From positions 1 through 64,000 of the forward strand of contig JAQWGI010000037.1 in NCBI GenBank assembly GCA_029238315.1: DNA of 64,000 nt. Reading direction: 5' to 3'. Each line of letters begins with the position of its first letter. Positions within the stretch are counted from its first letter, which is position 1. The stretch is from Polaribacter sp. Its GTDB lineage: Bacteria > Bacteroidota > Bacteroidia > Flavobacteriales > Flavobacteriaceae. The translations under genes were made by a program, and so were the position numbers. The notes below the pieces were generated by a model, which saw only the letters and a program-made list of their open reading frames with translations, was not told where the DNA came from and did no database searches. This document shows, in pieces, positions 41,451 through 50,262 of the stretch.

Positions 41451-42845
41451 TTACTTTCCAATACAGAAATTACCAAATATGTGTCCAAGAATGTCTTTGT
41501 CAACATCATATTCTCCGGTTATATTTCCTAAATGACGTAAACACTCTCTAATATCTATGGAGAATAAATCTGTAGAGATTTCTAATTCAATCCCTTGTTG
41601 TACAGAAGTAATTGCAGTTAAAGCATTATTTAAAGCTTCAAAATGACGCGAATTCGTTACTATGGTTTCATTATTACTTAAAGCCCCAGTATTTACTAAA
41701 GAAGTTAATTCGGCTTTTAATTCGTTAATTCCTGTTTTTTGCTTAGCAGAAAGTAAAATTAAATTATCAATTTCTGATTGTAATATTGATGAATCATGAC
41801 AAGATAATGTATCAATTTTATTAGCAATTACTAACAAACGCTTATTAGGAAAACGCTCTTTTATCTTTTCAATTTCTTGTAAGAATTCCTCGCTAGAATG
41901 TGAGAATTTATTTGAATCGATTAAGAAAATAATCAACTGTGCGTTTTCTGCTTTTTCGTAGGCTTTTTTAATTCCGATACTTTCTACAACATCTTCGGTT
42001 TCTCTAATTCCGGCAGTGTCAATAAACCTGAAAGCAACACCATCAATAATCATTTCGTCTTCAATAGCATCACGTGTTGTGCCGGCAATATCAGAAACAA
42101 TGGCTTTTTCTTCGTTCAAAAGTGTATTTAATAATGTCGATTTTCCAACATTTGGTTCGCCAATAATAGCAACTGGAATTCCGTTTTTCATCGCATTTCC
42201 AAAAGCAAAAGAATCAATTAAACGTTTTAAAACAAAAGTGATTTGAGTCACTAACTCTTTAAATTTTGTTCTATCTGCAAATTCAACATCTTCACCAGAA
42301 AAATCTAATTCTAATTCTATTAAAGCAGCAAAATCTAGTAGTTGTGCTCGTAATTCTTTTAATTCATTGGTTATTCCGCCACGCATTTGCTGAATTGCCA
42401 TTTGATGACTCGCAGCAGAATTAGAAGCAATAACATCAGCAACAGCTTCTGCTTGACTCAAATCCATTTTTCCGTTTAAGAAAGCACGCATGGTAAACTC
42501 ACCATTATCTGCCATTCTACAACCATTCTGTAAAAAAAGCTGAATAATTTCTTGCTGAATAAACACAGATCCATGACACGAAATTTCTACTACATTTTCG
42601 CCCGTATACGATTTAGGGTTTTTAAAAACTGAAACCAAAACTTCATCCAAAATAATTTCATTCTGAATAATATGACCTAAATGAATCGTATGTGTTTTCT
42701 GATTTCGAAGAAGTTTATTATTTTTTATTGATTTAAAAAAAGCATCTACAATTTCTATTGATTTTTCTCCTGAAAGTCTAATTACAGAAATAGCGCCAAC
42801 TCCCGAAGGTGTTGCTAGAGCAATAATGGTATCGTTTTGAATCAT
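41451..42845 (-). CDS. mnmE: tRNA uridine-5-carboxymethylaminomethyl modification GTPase MnmE
   Basis: The start is placed at ATG 42845 (MIQNDTIIALATPSGVGAISVIRLSG, the family opening); a GTG 15 bases upstream is less likely. The 464-residue protein works with MnmG on wobble uridines. It has the N-terminal folate-binding domain, a helical domain (LDFAALIELELDFSGEDVEF), the inserted G domain (GEPNVGKSTLLNTLL, DIAGTTRD, DTAGIRET, IANKID) and the terminal C-x-G-K (CIGK). Length is normal. It is monocistronic; a -7 box abuts the start. Confidence 0.96.
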   Translation of the reverse strand: MIQNDTIIALATPSGVGAISVIRLSGEKSIEIVDAFFKSIKNNKLLRNQKTHTIHLGHIIQNEIILDEVLVSVFKNPKSYTGENVVEISCHGSVFIQQEIIQLFLQNGCRMADNGEFTMRAFLNGKMDLSQAEAVADVIASNSAASHQMAIQQMRGGITNELKELRAQLLDFAALIELELDFSGEDVEFADRTKFKELVTQITFVLKRLIDSFAFGNAMKNGIPVAIIGEPNVGKSTLLNTLLNEEKAIVSDIAGTTRDAIEDEMIIDGVAFRFIDTAGIRETEDVVESIGIKKAYEKAENAQLIIFLIDSNKFSHSSEEFLQEIEKIKERFPNKRLLVIANKIDTLSCHDSSILQSEIDNLILLSAKQKTGINELKAELTSLVNTGALSNNETIVTNSRHFEALNNALTAITSVQQGIELEISTDLFSIDIRECLRHLGNITGEYDVDKDILGHIFGNFCIGK

Positions 42846-42849
42846 GCTA

Positions 42850-42857
42850 CAAATATA
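42850..42857 (-). promoter_or_regulatory. Candidate -7 box (TATATTTG) abutting the mnmE start
   Basis: It is a perfect TAnnTTTG match on the minus strand, 4 bases from the ATG, suggesting a leaderless transcript. No -33 TTG at 19-20 bases is seen. Confidence 0.45.
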
Positions 42858-42944
42858 CACAGTTTAATTAGTTGAAAAAGTTCTTTTGTAACAAACCAAA
42901 TACTTTAGCGTCTTATAAATATACATAAAGCAAATAGGTAAATC

Positions 42945-43283
42945 ATGAAAGAAAATAAACAATTACTCGTATTAACACATTTAAGCCAGTTGTTAGATTT
43001 TGTTTCTGGAATTGGAGGATTTGTAGTGCCATTAATTTTATGGTTACTAAAAAAAGATGAGGTTTACGGTATGGATGTTCACGGTAAAGCAATTTTAAAC
43101 TTTAGAATTACCATGTTTATTTACCTGTTAATTTGTATTCCTTTAGTATTGTTATTAGGGTTAGGAATTATTGGGTTTATTGTTATTGGAATTTCCTACT
43201 TAATTTTCCCAATTATAAATGCCATAAGAGCTAACAATAACGAAACTCCAAAATATCCATTTAGCATTCGGTTTATAAATTAA
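42945..43283 (+). CDS. DUF4870 family membrane protein
   Basis: The 112-residue product has the DUF4870 plan: LVLTHLSQLLDFVSGIGGFVVPLILWLLKKDE, then GKAILNFRITMFIYLLICIPLVLLLGLGIIGFIVIGISYLIFPIINAI, with three to four transmembrane segments and a short polar loop between. The function is unknown; the family is widespread in Gram-positive and Gram-negative bacteria. It is a single gene in the divergent gap with mnmE. Confidence 0.85.
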   Translation: MKENKQLLVLTHLSQLLDFVSGIGGFVVPLILWLLKKDEVYGMDVHGKAILNFRITMFIYLLICIPLVLLLGLGIIGFIVIGISYLIFPIINAIRANNNETPKYPFSIRFIN

Positions 43284-43314
43284 TAATTTTATAGCGTTTT
43301 TTATTTTTAAATCT

Positions 43315-43352
43315 TGGGCGTTACCACGCAAAAAAAAAGCGTGGTCAGGCTT
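43315..43352. repeat. REP-like intergenic palindrome (GGGCGTTACC...GGTCAGGC)
   Basis: ACCACGC and GCGTGGT form a perfect stem around a 9-A loop, flanked by TTGGGCGTT and CAGGCTT. This framework is one I associate with dispersed REP-like elements in flavobacterial genomes. It is the first element in a 189-base gap. Confidence 0.55.
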
Positions 43353-43398
43353 GGAGCTTGTCTTGAGTGTTGACGAAAGATTGGAATCTTTTTAATTT

Positions 43399-43424
43399 TG
43401 TCATTCCTGCGAAAGGAGGAATCA
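43399..43424. repeat. REP-like intergenic palindrome (TGTCATTCCTGCG...)
   Basis: TCATTCCTGCG is followed by AAAGGAGGAATC; ATTCCT pairs with AGGAAT. It is similar to dispersed short palindromes seen in flavobacteria (compare the purL copy and 2114-2190). It lies between the DUF4870 and DUF4268 genes, which are convergent. Confidence 0.5.
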
Positions 43425-43472
43425 ATCAATACAAAGGATTTCCACTTCAATCCTTAATGCGAGTTTACGTTA

Positions 43473-43913
43473 TTAATTTACCGCTTGTTTAATATAATCT
43501 TCATATTCGTAAAAGAACAATTCAAATTGATGCATGTTTTCAACAAAAAACTCATAACAGTCTCGCCAAGAATCTTTGTTGTAAATGCTAAATTTCTTTG
43601 GGTAATCAACATAAACTCGATGAATTATTTTACCAGATTCTAATAGATATTGAGAATCAAAAATAACTTCAGGTAAAAACTCATTTTTTAAAATGGTTTT
43701 TAAAGATTGTAGTTGTTCAAAAAGTAATTCGTTATTAATTTCATCTGCATGTTCAATATCTAACACCACCATTGCTTGTTTGCGTTCTGCAACAAATTTA
43801 AAAGAGAAACCTTTAATTTGTGTGTTGTATTTAATCCATTTTCTTGGAAACGATTTGCCAAAGGCAATCCAGAAATCTTTACGTATTTGTGAAGCTTCTT
43901 CTTTGCTAAACAT
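43473..43913 (-). CDS. DUF4268 domain protein
   Basis: The 146-residue product follows the DUF4268 pattern: RKDFWIAFGKSFPRKWIKYNT, FVAERKQAMVVLDIEHADEINNELLFEQLQSLKTIL, and KFSIYNKDSWRDCYEFFVENMHQFELFFYEYEDYIKQ. DUF4268 is often found next to or fused to DUF4357 or endonuclease-type domains, but it is alone here and its role is unknown. The ATG shares one base with the miaE stop (43913). Confidence 0.82.
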   Translation of the reverse strand: MFSKEEASQIRKDFWIAFGKSFPRKWIKYNTQIKGFSFKFVAERKQAMVVLDIEHADEINNELLFEQLQSLKTILKNEFLPEVIFDSQYLLESGKIIHRVYVDYPKKFSIYNKDSWRDCYEFFVENMHQFELFFYEYEDYIKQAVN

Positions 43914-44494
43914 TATCCATGAACTTTTGCTTCGGTTCCTCGATTTCGCATCATTTCTGCTTCAAAAGCTAATAAAGAACTCCATAACTGATCAACAATT
44001 TTACGATCTTCATATTCTCTTGCAAAACCTAAAAAAACGGTGTAATGGTTCGCTTCAGAGATCATTAAATCTTTATAGAATTCAGACAACTCTTTGTCTT
44101 CCATATTCTCAGAAAACACTTTAAAACGTTCGCAACTTCTAGCTTCAATTAACGCCGCAATTAGTAAACGCTGAATCAACGCTTCTTTTCTATCGCCTGT
44201 TTTTTTAAAGAACTTCATCAATTGAATTGCATAATCGTTCTTTTGCTCTCTTCCTAAAACCATTCCGCGTTTTACCATAAAATCATGTACCATTTTAAAA
44301 TGTTGCATTTCTTCAATAGCAATTTCGCTCATAGCTTCAACCAATTTTGTTTCTTCAGAATAATTAATGATTAAAGAAACAGCATTGGATGCTGCCTTTT
44401 GCTCTAAAAAAGCATGATCGGTAAGTATTTGTTGTAGATTGTCTTTGGCAATTACTGCCCAAGAAGTTTTGGTTTCGAATTGTAATCCTAACAT
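43913..44494 (-). CDS. miaE: tRNA-(ms2io6A37)-hydroxylase MiaE
   Basis: The 193-residue diiron hydroxylase adds a hydroxyl to the isopentenyl group of modified A37. The diiron ligands fall in DHAFLEQKAAS, IEEMQHFKMVHD, LIEARSCERFKVF and SEANHYTVFLGFA. Length is close to the usual family size. Together with MnmE at 42845 and Fmt at 16419 it makes several tRNA-modification genes in the window. The stop shares one base with the DUF4268 start. Confidence 0.92.
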   Translation of the reverse strand: MLGLQFETKTSWAVIAKDNLQQILTDHAFLEQKAASNAVSLIINYSEETKLVEAMSEIAIEEMQHFKMVHDFMVKRGMVLGREQKNDYAIQLMKFFKKTGDRKEALIQRLLIAALIEARSCERFKVFSENMEDKELSEFYKDLMISEANHYTVFLGFAREYEDRKIVDQLWSSLLAFEAEMMRNRGTEAKVHG

Positions 44495-44543
44495 AAATAA
44501 TTGAAATTATAAATTACAAAATTACATATAAAAAGATGATTTT

Positions 44544-45317
44544 TTAGTTTGTTGATGTCCAACTTTCTTCAAAAGATTTTCCTGCATTCAACTCTTTTGA
44601 TAATTGTGAAAGTCCGGCTTTTTTAATAATGTAAATTACTTTTTTAGGCCAAGATGCTCTGTAGTTAAATGTATTCGGTTTTCCTCCAATTTCATTGATA
44701 AAGTCTATTGCTGTTTTCTCTGATAGTAGTATTTTTTTACCGTGTTTAGTAACCAAACTATCCATTTTTTTTCGCACATCTCTGTAAGCTTTTAACTTGC
44801 TTTTTCTACCAATAAAAACCGTGACAAAATCGTTGATATTTGCCAATTGTGCTTTTGCTTTTTCTTTTGGGTTGTTTTTAAAATATCCTAATTGATAGGT
44901 TGTTCCTGCAATATTTTTTGGTCTGTAATCTTTCTTTAAACTTTCTGGTCTATTTTCCCATTTCAATTCACTTTCCGAATAGTTTAGGATCTCAATAGAG
45001 TCAAATAAGATTTTATTTGTTTTTATCAATCTTGGCAATCTTAATGCAGGCAATTCCATATCTCCTTTTCGCAATCCTAAACTTAAAATATTTCCAGTTA
45101 TTTGACCTATATATCCAGTATCCCATCCAGATTCTAACCCAGAAATTGCCAATAATGCAGCAGGCGGAATATTATTTTTTAAACACAACTCTGTTGCTTT
45201 CTTAGAGATGCCTTTGTAAAATGTCTTTACGTGTTTGTATTTTCTTAAACTATTTTTTTGTGAGAATGAAACTGAAATTACACAAAAAGTAAGTAGTAAG
45301 AAAGTTGTTTTATTCAT
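44544..45317 (-). CDS. Secreted glucosaminidase-domain peptidoglycan hydrolase
   Basis: The 257-residue product has a signal peptide (FLLLTFCVISVSFSQ) and a GH73-type glucosaminidase domain. PPAALLAISGLESGWDTGYIGQITGNILSLGL has the catalytic Glu in SGLESGW and the Asn in TGNIL. AGTTYQLGYF continues it, and SWPKKVIYIIKKAGLSQLSKEL ends it. It should cleave peptidoglycan in the periplasm. The start shares one base with the SulP stop (45317), so it belongs to a usp-sulP-glucosaminidase operon. Confidence 0.85.
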   Translation of the reverse strand: MNKTTFLLLTFCVISVSFSQKNSLRKYKHVKTFYKGISKKATELCLKNNIPPAALLAISGLESGWDTGYIGQITGNILSLGLRKGDMELPALRLPRLIKTNKILFDSIEILNYSESELKWENRPESLKKDYRPKNIAGTTYQLGYFKNNPKEKAKAQLANINDFVTVFIGRKSKLKAYRDVRKKMDSLVTKHGKKILLSEKTAIDFINEIGGKPNTFNYRASWPKKVIYIIKKAGLSQLSKELNAGKSFEESWTSTN

Positions 45318-47509
45318 TAGGATATAATTTTTTGTAAACGAATTCCAAAGTCTACTAAAGCTTTAATTTCTTTTACACCTGCAAGGCGTTCTTTGTCAAA
45401 AATTAATAAGCCATTTTCAGAACTTTCAATATGATAATAAGCATTGCTTTCAAAAAATAATATTAATTCATCAGTAAATAGTTCTTTGATTTTTTCTTGG
45501 TTTTTTCCAGATAGGTAAAAACGTTTTGAGAAATCTGTATGCCCTTCAATATCAATGTCATTAAAGCCTGTAAAATGATATATATATTCAAAAATCCCTT
45601 CTTTATCTAGTGTAAATTCAGGAATTTTTTTATCTAATTTTATATAAAACATGCTTGCTCTAATTACTTGTTTGGCTATCATTTCACCTTCAGAAAACTC
45701 TATATCAAACAACGAGCATTTTCCATTAGAAATACTATTAGAAATATTGCTTATTTTTCTAGTTTTAAAATATCCAAAAGTTGGTAATTCTGAAATGTTT
45801 TCTATTTGTGAAGGCATATAATTCCAACCTAATTCGGTTCCAATTTTCTGTAATGATTTTTGTCTTTTTGTTAATGCCTCTTTTTTAGATTTTATAAAAT
45901 TAGGAATATTTTTACGTAAAGCAAAAGGATGTTCGCTTCTTGTAGTGTAGTTGTCTAAGCCGGTTATTTCTAAATATCCACCTTTTCTTTTAAAGGTTTC
46001 AGCGTAATTATTCATGTTTTCCATTACAGAGTGATCCACAAAATCACACAGAGAAAAATCAATTATTACATCTTCATTTTCAGGAATTTGATTCAGTTTA
46101 GATTTTAATTTAGTGTAGTTTAAGAAACTCGAAAAATTATCTACACTTACAAAATACTTATCATCTTCTTTAAACATTAAAACGTTTGGTTTCAATAAAT
46201 TTCTAACAAATAATAAAATGTCTTTGTTTATAATTACATGAATAACAAATGTTGAAAGAATTCCGACAATGATACCTGTAATTAAACTAGTGGCAATGGT
46301 AACAATTAATGTAATTAGAAAAATTAACAATTGTTCTTTCCCAATTTTAAACACTTTTTTAATATTTTCTGGAGACGCTAATTTATAACCTGTATAGACT
46401 AAAATTGCTGCTAAAGCTGCTAACGGTATTTTACGTAATTCGGTTGCAAACAATAAAATAAACAGGACTAAAAATGCTGCATGAAAAAAGTTTGCAGATC
46501 TATTACTTCCTTTGTTATTAACATTTACTGAGCTTCTTGCAATTACAGTAACAACATTTAATCCACCAAGAAACCCGCTAATTACAGTAGCTAAGCCTAG
46601 AGCCCTAATATCTTTGTTTACGTTAGAGCGTCTTTTTTGTGGGTCTAGCTTATCAACAGCTTTTATGCTTAGTAAACTTTCTATACTTGCAATAAGCGTT
46701 ATTCCTATTACAGCACTTATAAATTCTATTTCCAACACTTTACTAAAATCAGGAAAAGCAAAATTTGATAATATATCATCAGGTAAATTAATTAGCAAAG
46801 CTTTGTCTATTGGATATGCCATTTCAGAGAAATAATCAAAGTAATAATACATTCCAACACTTAAAACAACGATCCACATCGGAGCCGGAATTAATTGAAA
46901 GTATCGATTTCTAATTTTACTGTAAAAAATCATAATAAGCAAACTAATAATTCCAACGGTACCTGCATAGAATATACTTAGATTATCTGTGGTAACGTAG
47001 TATTTTATGCCTTCTGGAATATTTAAAATTAACTCTATTATGCTTCCTTTTGCATTTAAATTACCCAACATTACATGAATTTGTTTGGCGAAAATTCCAA
47101 TACCAATTGCCGCCAGCATTCCTTGTATTGCTGATGAAGGGAAGAAATCACCTAAAGAACCTAAGCGTAAAAAACCAAGAATTATCATGATAATACCAGA
47201 AACTACAATAGCTGCTAATGTGTATAAGAATCCTTGTTGCATATCTCCTTCACCCAGTGTTGTAATTGCGGCCAAAATAACAACAACCAAACCATTGCCA
47301 GGACCTGTAATTGTTACATTAGAGCCTCCTAAAATAGCGGTTACAATTCCTCCAATTATTGCTGCAATAATTCCAGAAATAGGGGGTGCGCCTGATGCCA
47401 ATGCAAGACCTAGTCCTAATGGCAAAGCAATTAATGAAACAACAAAACCAGAAAAAATGTTTTTTGGTATGTCTTTTGTAAATGCTTTAAAAGCGTTTTC
47501 TTTGGTCAT
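45317..47509 (-). CDS. SulP-family anion transporter
   Basis: The 730-residue product has about 11 transmembrane segments with the SulP marks: FVVSLIALPLGLGLALASGAPPISGIIAAIIGGIVTAILGGS, NVTITGPGNGLVVVILAAIT, and PSSAIQGMLAAIGIGIF. A STAS-like domain (about 450-540, DVIIDFSLCDFVDHSVMENMNNYAETFKRKGGYLEITGL) follows, and then a long 190-residue extension. Substrate may be bicarbonate, sulfate or another anion. The 2-base gap to the usp gene suggests a coupled role. A carbonic-anhydrase gene is not adjacent. Confidence 0.9.
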   Translation of the reverse strand: MTKENAFKAFTKDIPKNIFSGFVVSLIALPLGLGLALASGAPPISGIIAAIIGGIVTAILGGSNVTITGPGNGLVVVILAAITTLGEGDMQQGFLYTLAAIVVSGIIMIILGFLRLGSLGDFFPSSAIQGMLAAIGIGIFAKQIHVMLGNLNAKGSIIELILNIPEGIKYYVTTDNLSIFYAGTVGIISLLIMIFYSKIRNRYFQLIPAPMWIVVLSVGMYYYFDYFSEMAYPIDKALLINLPDDILSNFAFPDFSKVLEIEFISAVIGITLIASIESLLSIKAVDKLDPQKRRSNVNKDIRALGLATVISGFLGGLNVVTVIARSSVNVNNKGSNRSANFFHAAFLVLFILLFATELRKIPLAALAAILVYTGYKLASPENIKKVFKIGKEQLLIFLITLIVTIATSLITGIIVGILSTFVIHVIINKDILLFVRNLLKPNVLMFKEDDKYFVSVDNFSSFLNYTKLKSKLNQIPENEDVIIDFSLCDFVDHSVMENMNNYAETFKRKGGYLEITGLDNYTTRSEHPFALRKNIPNFIKSKKEALTKRQKSLQKIGTELGWNYMPSQIENISELPTFGYFKTRKISNISNSISNGKCSLFDIEFSEGEMIAKQVIRASMFYIKLDKKIPEFTLDKEGIFEYIYHFTGFNDIDIEGHTDFSKRFYLSGKNQEKIKELFTDELILFFESNAYYHIESSENGLLIFDKERLAGVKEIKALVDFGIRLQKIIS

Positions 47510-47511
47510 AT

Positions 47512-48345
47512 TTACTTAACAATTAAGAGGTCTGTTGGTAATTCTGATAATATATATTCAATATCGTGCGGAAAAATTCTATCGATTAAACGCGTTTTAG
47601 AAGGTGCATTCATAATTAGTAAATCTGCTCTTTTTACTTTTGCATAATGCCCAATAGAATAGCCTCGTTGCCCAAAAATGCTTTGAATTTTTAGTGTAGT
47701 ATCTTTACAGTCAATTTCACTAAGAATTTTTTCTACACGTAAATCTTCACGCTTTTTTATGCGTTCTTTTGCAATATTAGCTCTTCGTAAAGAGTTGTCA
47801 TCATTTACCTTAATATCAAGCTCTGTTTTATTAATTTCTTCAACAATTGTAATTCTTTTACAATCTAAATTGTTTCCAATTTTAAAAGCAGTTTTTATGG
47901 TGTCTTTTGTTCTGTCATCTTTTAAGCCATTTACAACAATATGCTTACAAGGAACCCTGTTTATAGAGGGTTTTATCAGTAATAATACAGAACACGGTGC
48001 TTTTCTTGTTAGTTCTCTAGCAATAGATCCTACATAATATTTGTATAAATTTTCTTTTTGAAGTGCTCCAAGTATCAATAAATTAATAGCTTCTTTAAAG
48101 CATGTTTTAAGTATAACCTCTACAGGTTTTCCTTTTTGCCAAATTGTTTTTAGAGGTGCATCTAATTTAGGAGCTTCATTTAATAATTGTTGAAGTTGTT
48201 TTTCTTTTTCTGGAGATTTATCACCAACATGAACGCCTACTAATTCAGCTCCAAACATATTCGAAATTCTAATAGCTTCAAATAAGTTTGCTTTTAAGTT
48301 TGGTGAAAATGCAATACCAATTAAGATCTTTTTAAATGTCTGCAA
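47512..48345 (-). CDS. Universal stress protein, two Usp domains
   Basis: The 277-residue product is built from two Usp domains. The first (about 1-140) reads KKILIGIAFSPNLKANLFEAIRISNMFGAELVGVHV and ends NLLILGALQKENLYKYYVGSIARELTRKAPCSVLLL. The second (about 150-277) begins HIVVNGLKDDRTKDTIKTAFKIGNNL and ends ADLLIMNAPSKTRLIDRIFPHDIEYILSELPTDLLIVK. Nucleotide-binding Gly patterns are weaker in the second domain. It is directly upstream of the SulP transporter on the same transcript, and UspA-SulP pairs are a common bacterial arrangement. Confidence 0.9.
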   Translation of the reverse strand: MQTFKKILIGIAFSPNLKANLFEAIRISNMFGAELVGVHVGDKSPEKEKQLQQLLNEAPKLDAPLKTIWQKGKPVEVILKTCFKEAINLLILGALQKENLYKYYVGSIARELTRKAPCSVLLLIKPSINRVPCKHIVVNGLKDDRTKDTIKTAFKIGNNLDCKRITIVEEINKTELDIKVNDDNSLRRANIAKERIKKREDLRVEKILSEIDCKDTTLKIQSIFGQRGYSIGHYAKVKRADLLIMNAPSKTRLIDRIFPHDIEYILSELPTDLLIVK

Positions 48346-48417
48346 ATGCTTGTTTTTTTATGAAGCCTAAAGATAAAAAAATACTATCAACATAAAAGTT
48401 TTCTGTATCTTTTAAAC

Positions 48418-50118
48418 TTATAAGCCTAGTTTAAATACTTCTTTTAATACAGCCATTGCAGGATTTGTTTCTAGCAACTTATCGTATTTTTCTTGTGGTG
48501 TGTATGCAAATTTCTTGGTAACTGTTTCATTTACAAGTATAGAGATTTTAATTCCATAATTATTAAGTTCTGTTCTTAGATGCTTTAATAAATTAGGTCT
48601 TTCTTTTTCTATTTGATCTTGCATTAAGGTGTTTGGCAGGGTTAATGTAATTTCAAAACTTTCTTTTAAAGCCGGCAAATCAGCATTAAAAGTAGCAGCT
48701 ATACTTTTCTTTCCTTGTTTTATTAGTATAGAATGGTATAGTTTCCAAGCATTTTCTAGTTCTTTTTGTGTGAAATTATCTTTTGGATGGTTGTCAAAAT
48801 TCTCATCTAAAACAACTTCTTTTTTTTCCTCTTTTTTAAAATGAACACTTTTTAATGATAAAGAAGATGATCTTCTAGTAACGTTTTTTAGAACTGGTTT
48901 AACGTCAGGTGAAGTTTTGGGTTTTGTATTTTCAGTTTGCGTAATTTTAGTATCAGGTTTTACTTCTACAATTGGTTTTGCAATTGATTTTGCAACTGGA
49001 GAGAGTGCCGTAAAAAATGTTGCTGGAATTATGTAGTTAGTTGGTTTTTTTTTTTCTCCATCGAAAGTGATAGAGGCAATTTGCATTAAAGTTAATTCTA
49101 CCAATAATCGTTGGTTTTTACTAGTTCTATAATTTAGATCACAATCGTTAGCTTTTTCAATAGCACTAACTAAAAACTGAATATTGGCCTTGGTAGATTG
49201 TTCTAAGTATTTCTTTTTTGCAACATCACCAACTTCAAGTAGTTCTGTAGTAACCTTGTCTTTTGCCACGAGTAAATCTCTGAAATGAGATGCCAAACCA
49301 TTGATAAAATGATGTCCTTCAAATCCTTTTGATAACACGTCATTAAAAGCAATTAAAACTTCTGGAATTTTATTTTCTAAAACTAAATCTGTAATTTTAA
49401 AATACACATCGTAATCTAATACATTTAGATTTTGTGTTACAGCTTCTCTGGTTAAGTTTGTGCCAGAAAAACTTACAACTCTATCAAAAATAGACAAAGC
49501 ATCTCTCATAGCACCATCTGCTTTCTGAGCAATAATGTGCAATGCATCATCATCTGCAGTAATTTCTTCCTTTACAGCAATTACTTTTAAGTAATTTTTT
49601 GCATCTAAAACACTTATTCGTTTAAAATCAAAAATTTGACAACGAGATAAAATAGTAGGAATAATTTTATGTTTTTCTGTAGTTGCTAGAATAAATATTG
49701 CGTGCGCTGGTGGTTCTTCTAAGGTTTTTAAAAATGCATTAAAAGCTGCTTGAGATAACATGTGTACCTCATCTATAATATACACCTTAAACTTTCCTGT
49801 TTGAGGCGGAATTCTAACTTGATCTGTTAAGTTTCTAATATCATCAACAGAGTTGTTTGATGCAGCATCTAATTCAAAAATATTGAAAGCAAAGTCTTCA
49901 TCTTCAGAGAAATCTGTACCATCTTGATTAATTTGTTTTGCCAAAATTCTAGCACAAGATGTTTTACCAACACCACGTGGACCTGTAAATAACAAAGCCT
50001 GTGCTAAATGATTATTTTTTATAGCATTCTCTAACGTATTGGTTATGGCTTGTTGCCCAACAACATCGGCAAAAACCTGTGGTCTATATTTACGTGCAGA
50101 TACTATAAATTGCTCCAT
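48418..50118 (-). CDS. dnaX: DNA polymerase III subunit gamma/tau
   Basis: The 566-residue clamp-loader ATPase has Walker A GPRGVGKTSCARIL (46-59), Walker B VYIIDEVHMLSQAAFNAFLKTLEEPP, and SRCQIFDFKRIS with sensor 1. The zinc-binding Cys cluster found after Walker A in many DnaX proteins is missing: the segment AKQINQDGTDFSEDEDFAFN carries no Cys. The C-terminal region (about 365-566) is Lys/Thr-rich and then folds into a domain that may contact other replisome parts. Length fits Bacteroidota DnaX. A TTG-N20-TACTTTTG promoter lies upstream. Confidence 0.95.
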   Translation of the reverse strand: MEQFIVSARKYRPQVFADVVGQQAITNTLENAIKNNHLAQALLFTGPRGVGKTSCARILAKQINQDGTDFSEDEDFAFNIFELDAASNNSVDDIRNLTDQVRIPPQTGKFKVYIIDEVHMLSQAAFNAFLKTLEEPPAHAIFILATTEKHKIIPTILSRCQIFDFKRISVLDAKNYLKVIAVKEEITADDDALHIIAQKADGAMRDALSIFDRVVSFSGTNLTREAVTQNLNVLDYDVYFKITDLVLENKIPEVLIAFNDVLSKGFEGHHFINGLASHFRDLLVAKDKVTTELLEVGDVAKKKYLEQSTKANIQFLVSAIEKANDCDLNYRTSKNQRLLVELTLMQIASITFDGEKKKPTNYIIPATFFTALSPVAKSIAKPIVEVKPDTKITQTENTKPKTSPDVKPVLKNVTRRSSSLSLKSVHFKKEEKKEVVLDENFDNHPKDNFTQKELENAWKLYHSILIKQGKKSIAATFNADLPALKESFEITLTLPNTLMQDQIEKERPNLLKHLRTELNNYGIKISILVNETVTKKFAYTPQEKYDKLLETNPAMAVLKEVFKLGL

Positions 50119-50143
50119 GAAATGATTTAATAAGTTATCAAAA

Positions 50144-50174
50144 CAAAAGTAAGTAACTCGCTAATGTTTTACAA
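50144..50174 (-). promoter_or_regulatory. Promoter of dnaX (TTG-N20-TACTTTTG)
   Basis: On the minus strand a TTG and TACTTTTG are separated by 20 bases. The ATG lies 25 bases after the -7 box. Confidence 0.65.
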
Positions 50175-50262
50175 CTAATCTTTACTTTGAGTGGTTAAAG
50201 TTTTTAACAATTGTATGAAATCTTTTTATCTTGCGACCAAGTTTAATAAAAGCAGTTATTTT

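Noticed and set aside
46512..47519. Plus-strand frames within the SulP and Usp genes
   Set aside because: They are antisense shadows of long genes with clear families; composition is unlike real proteins.
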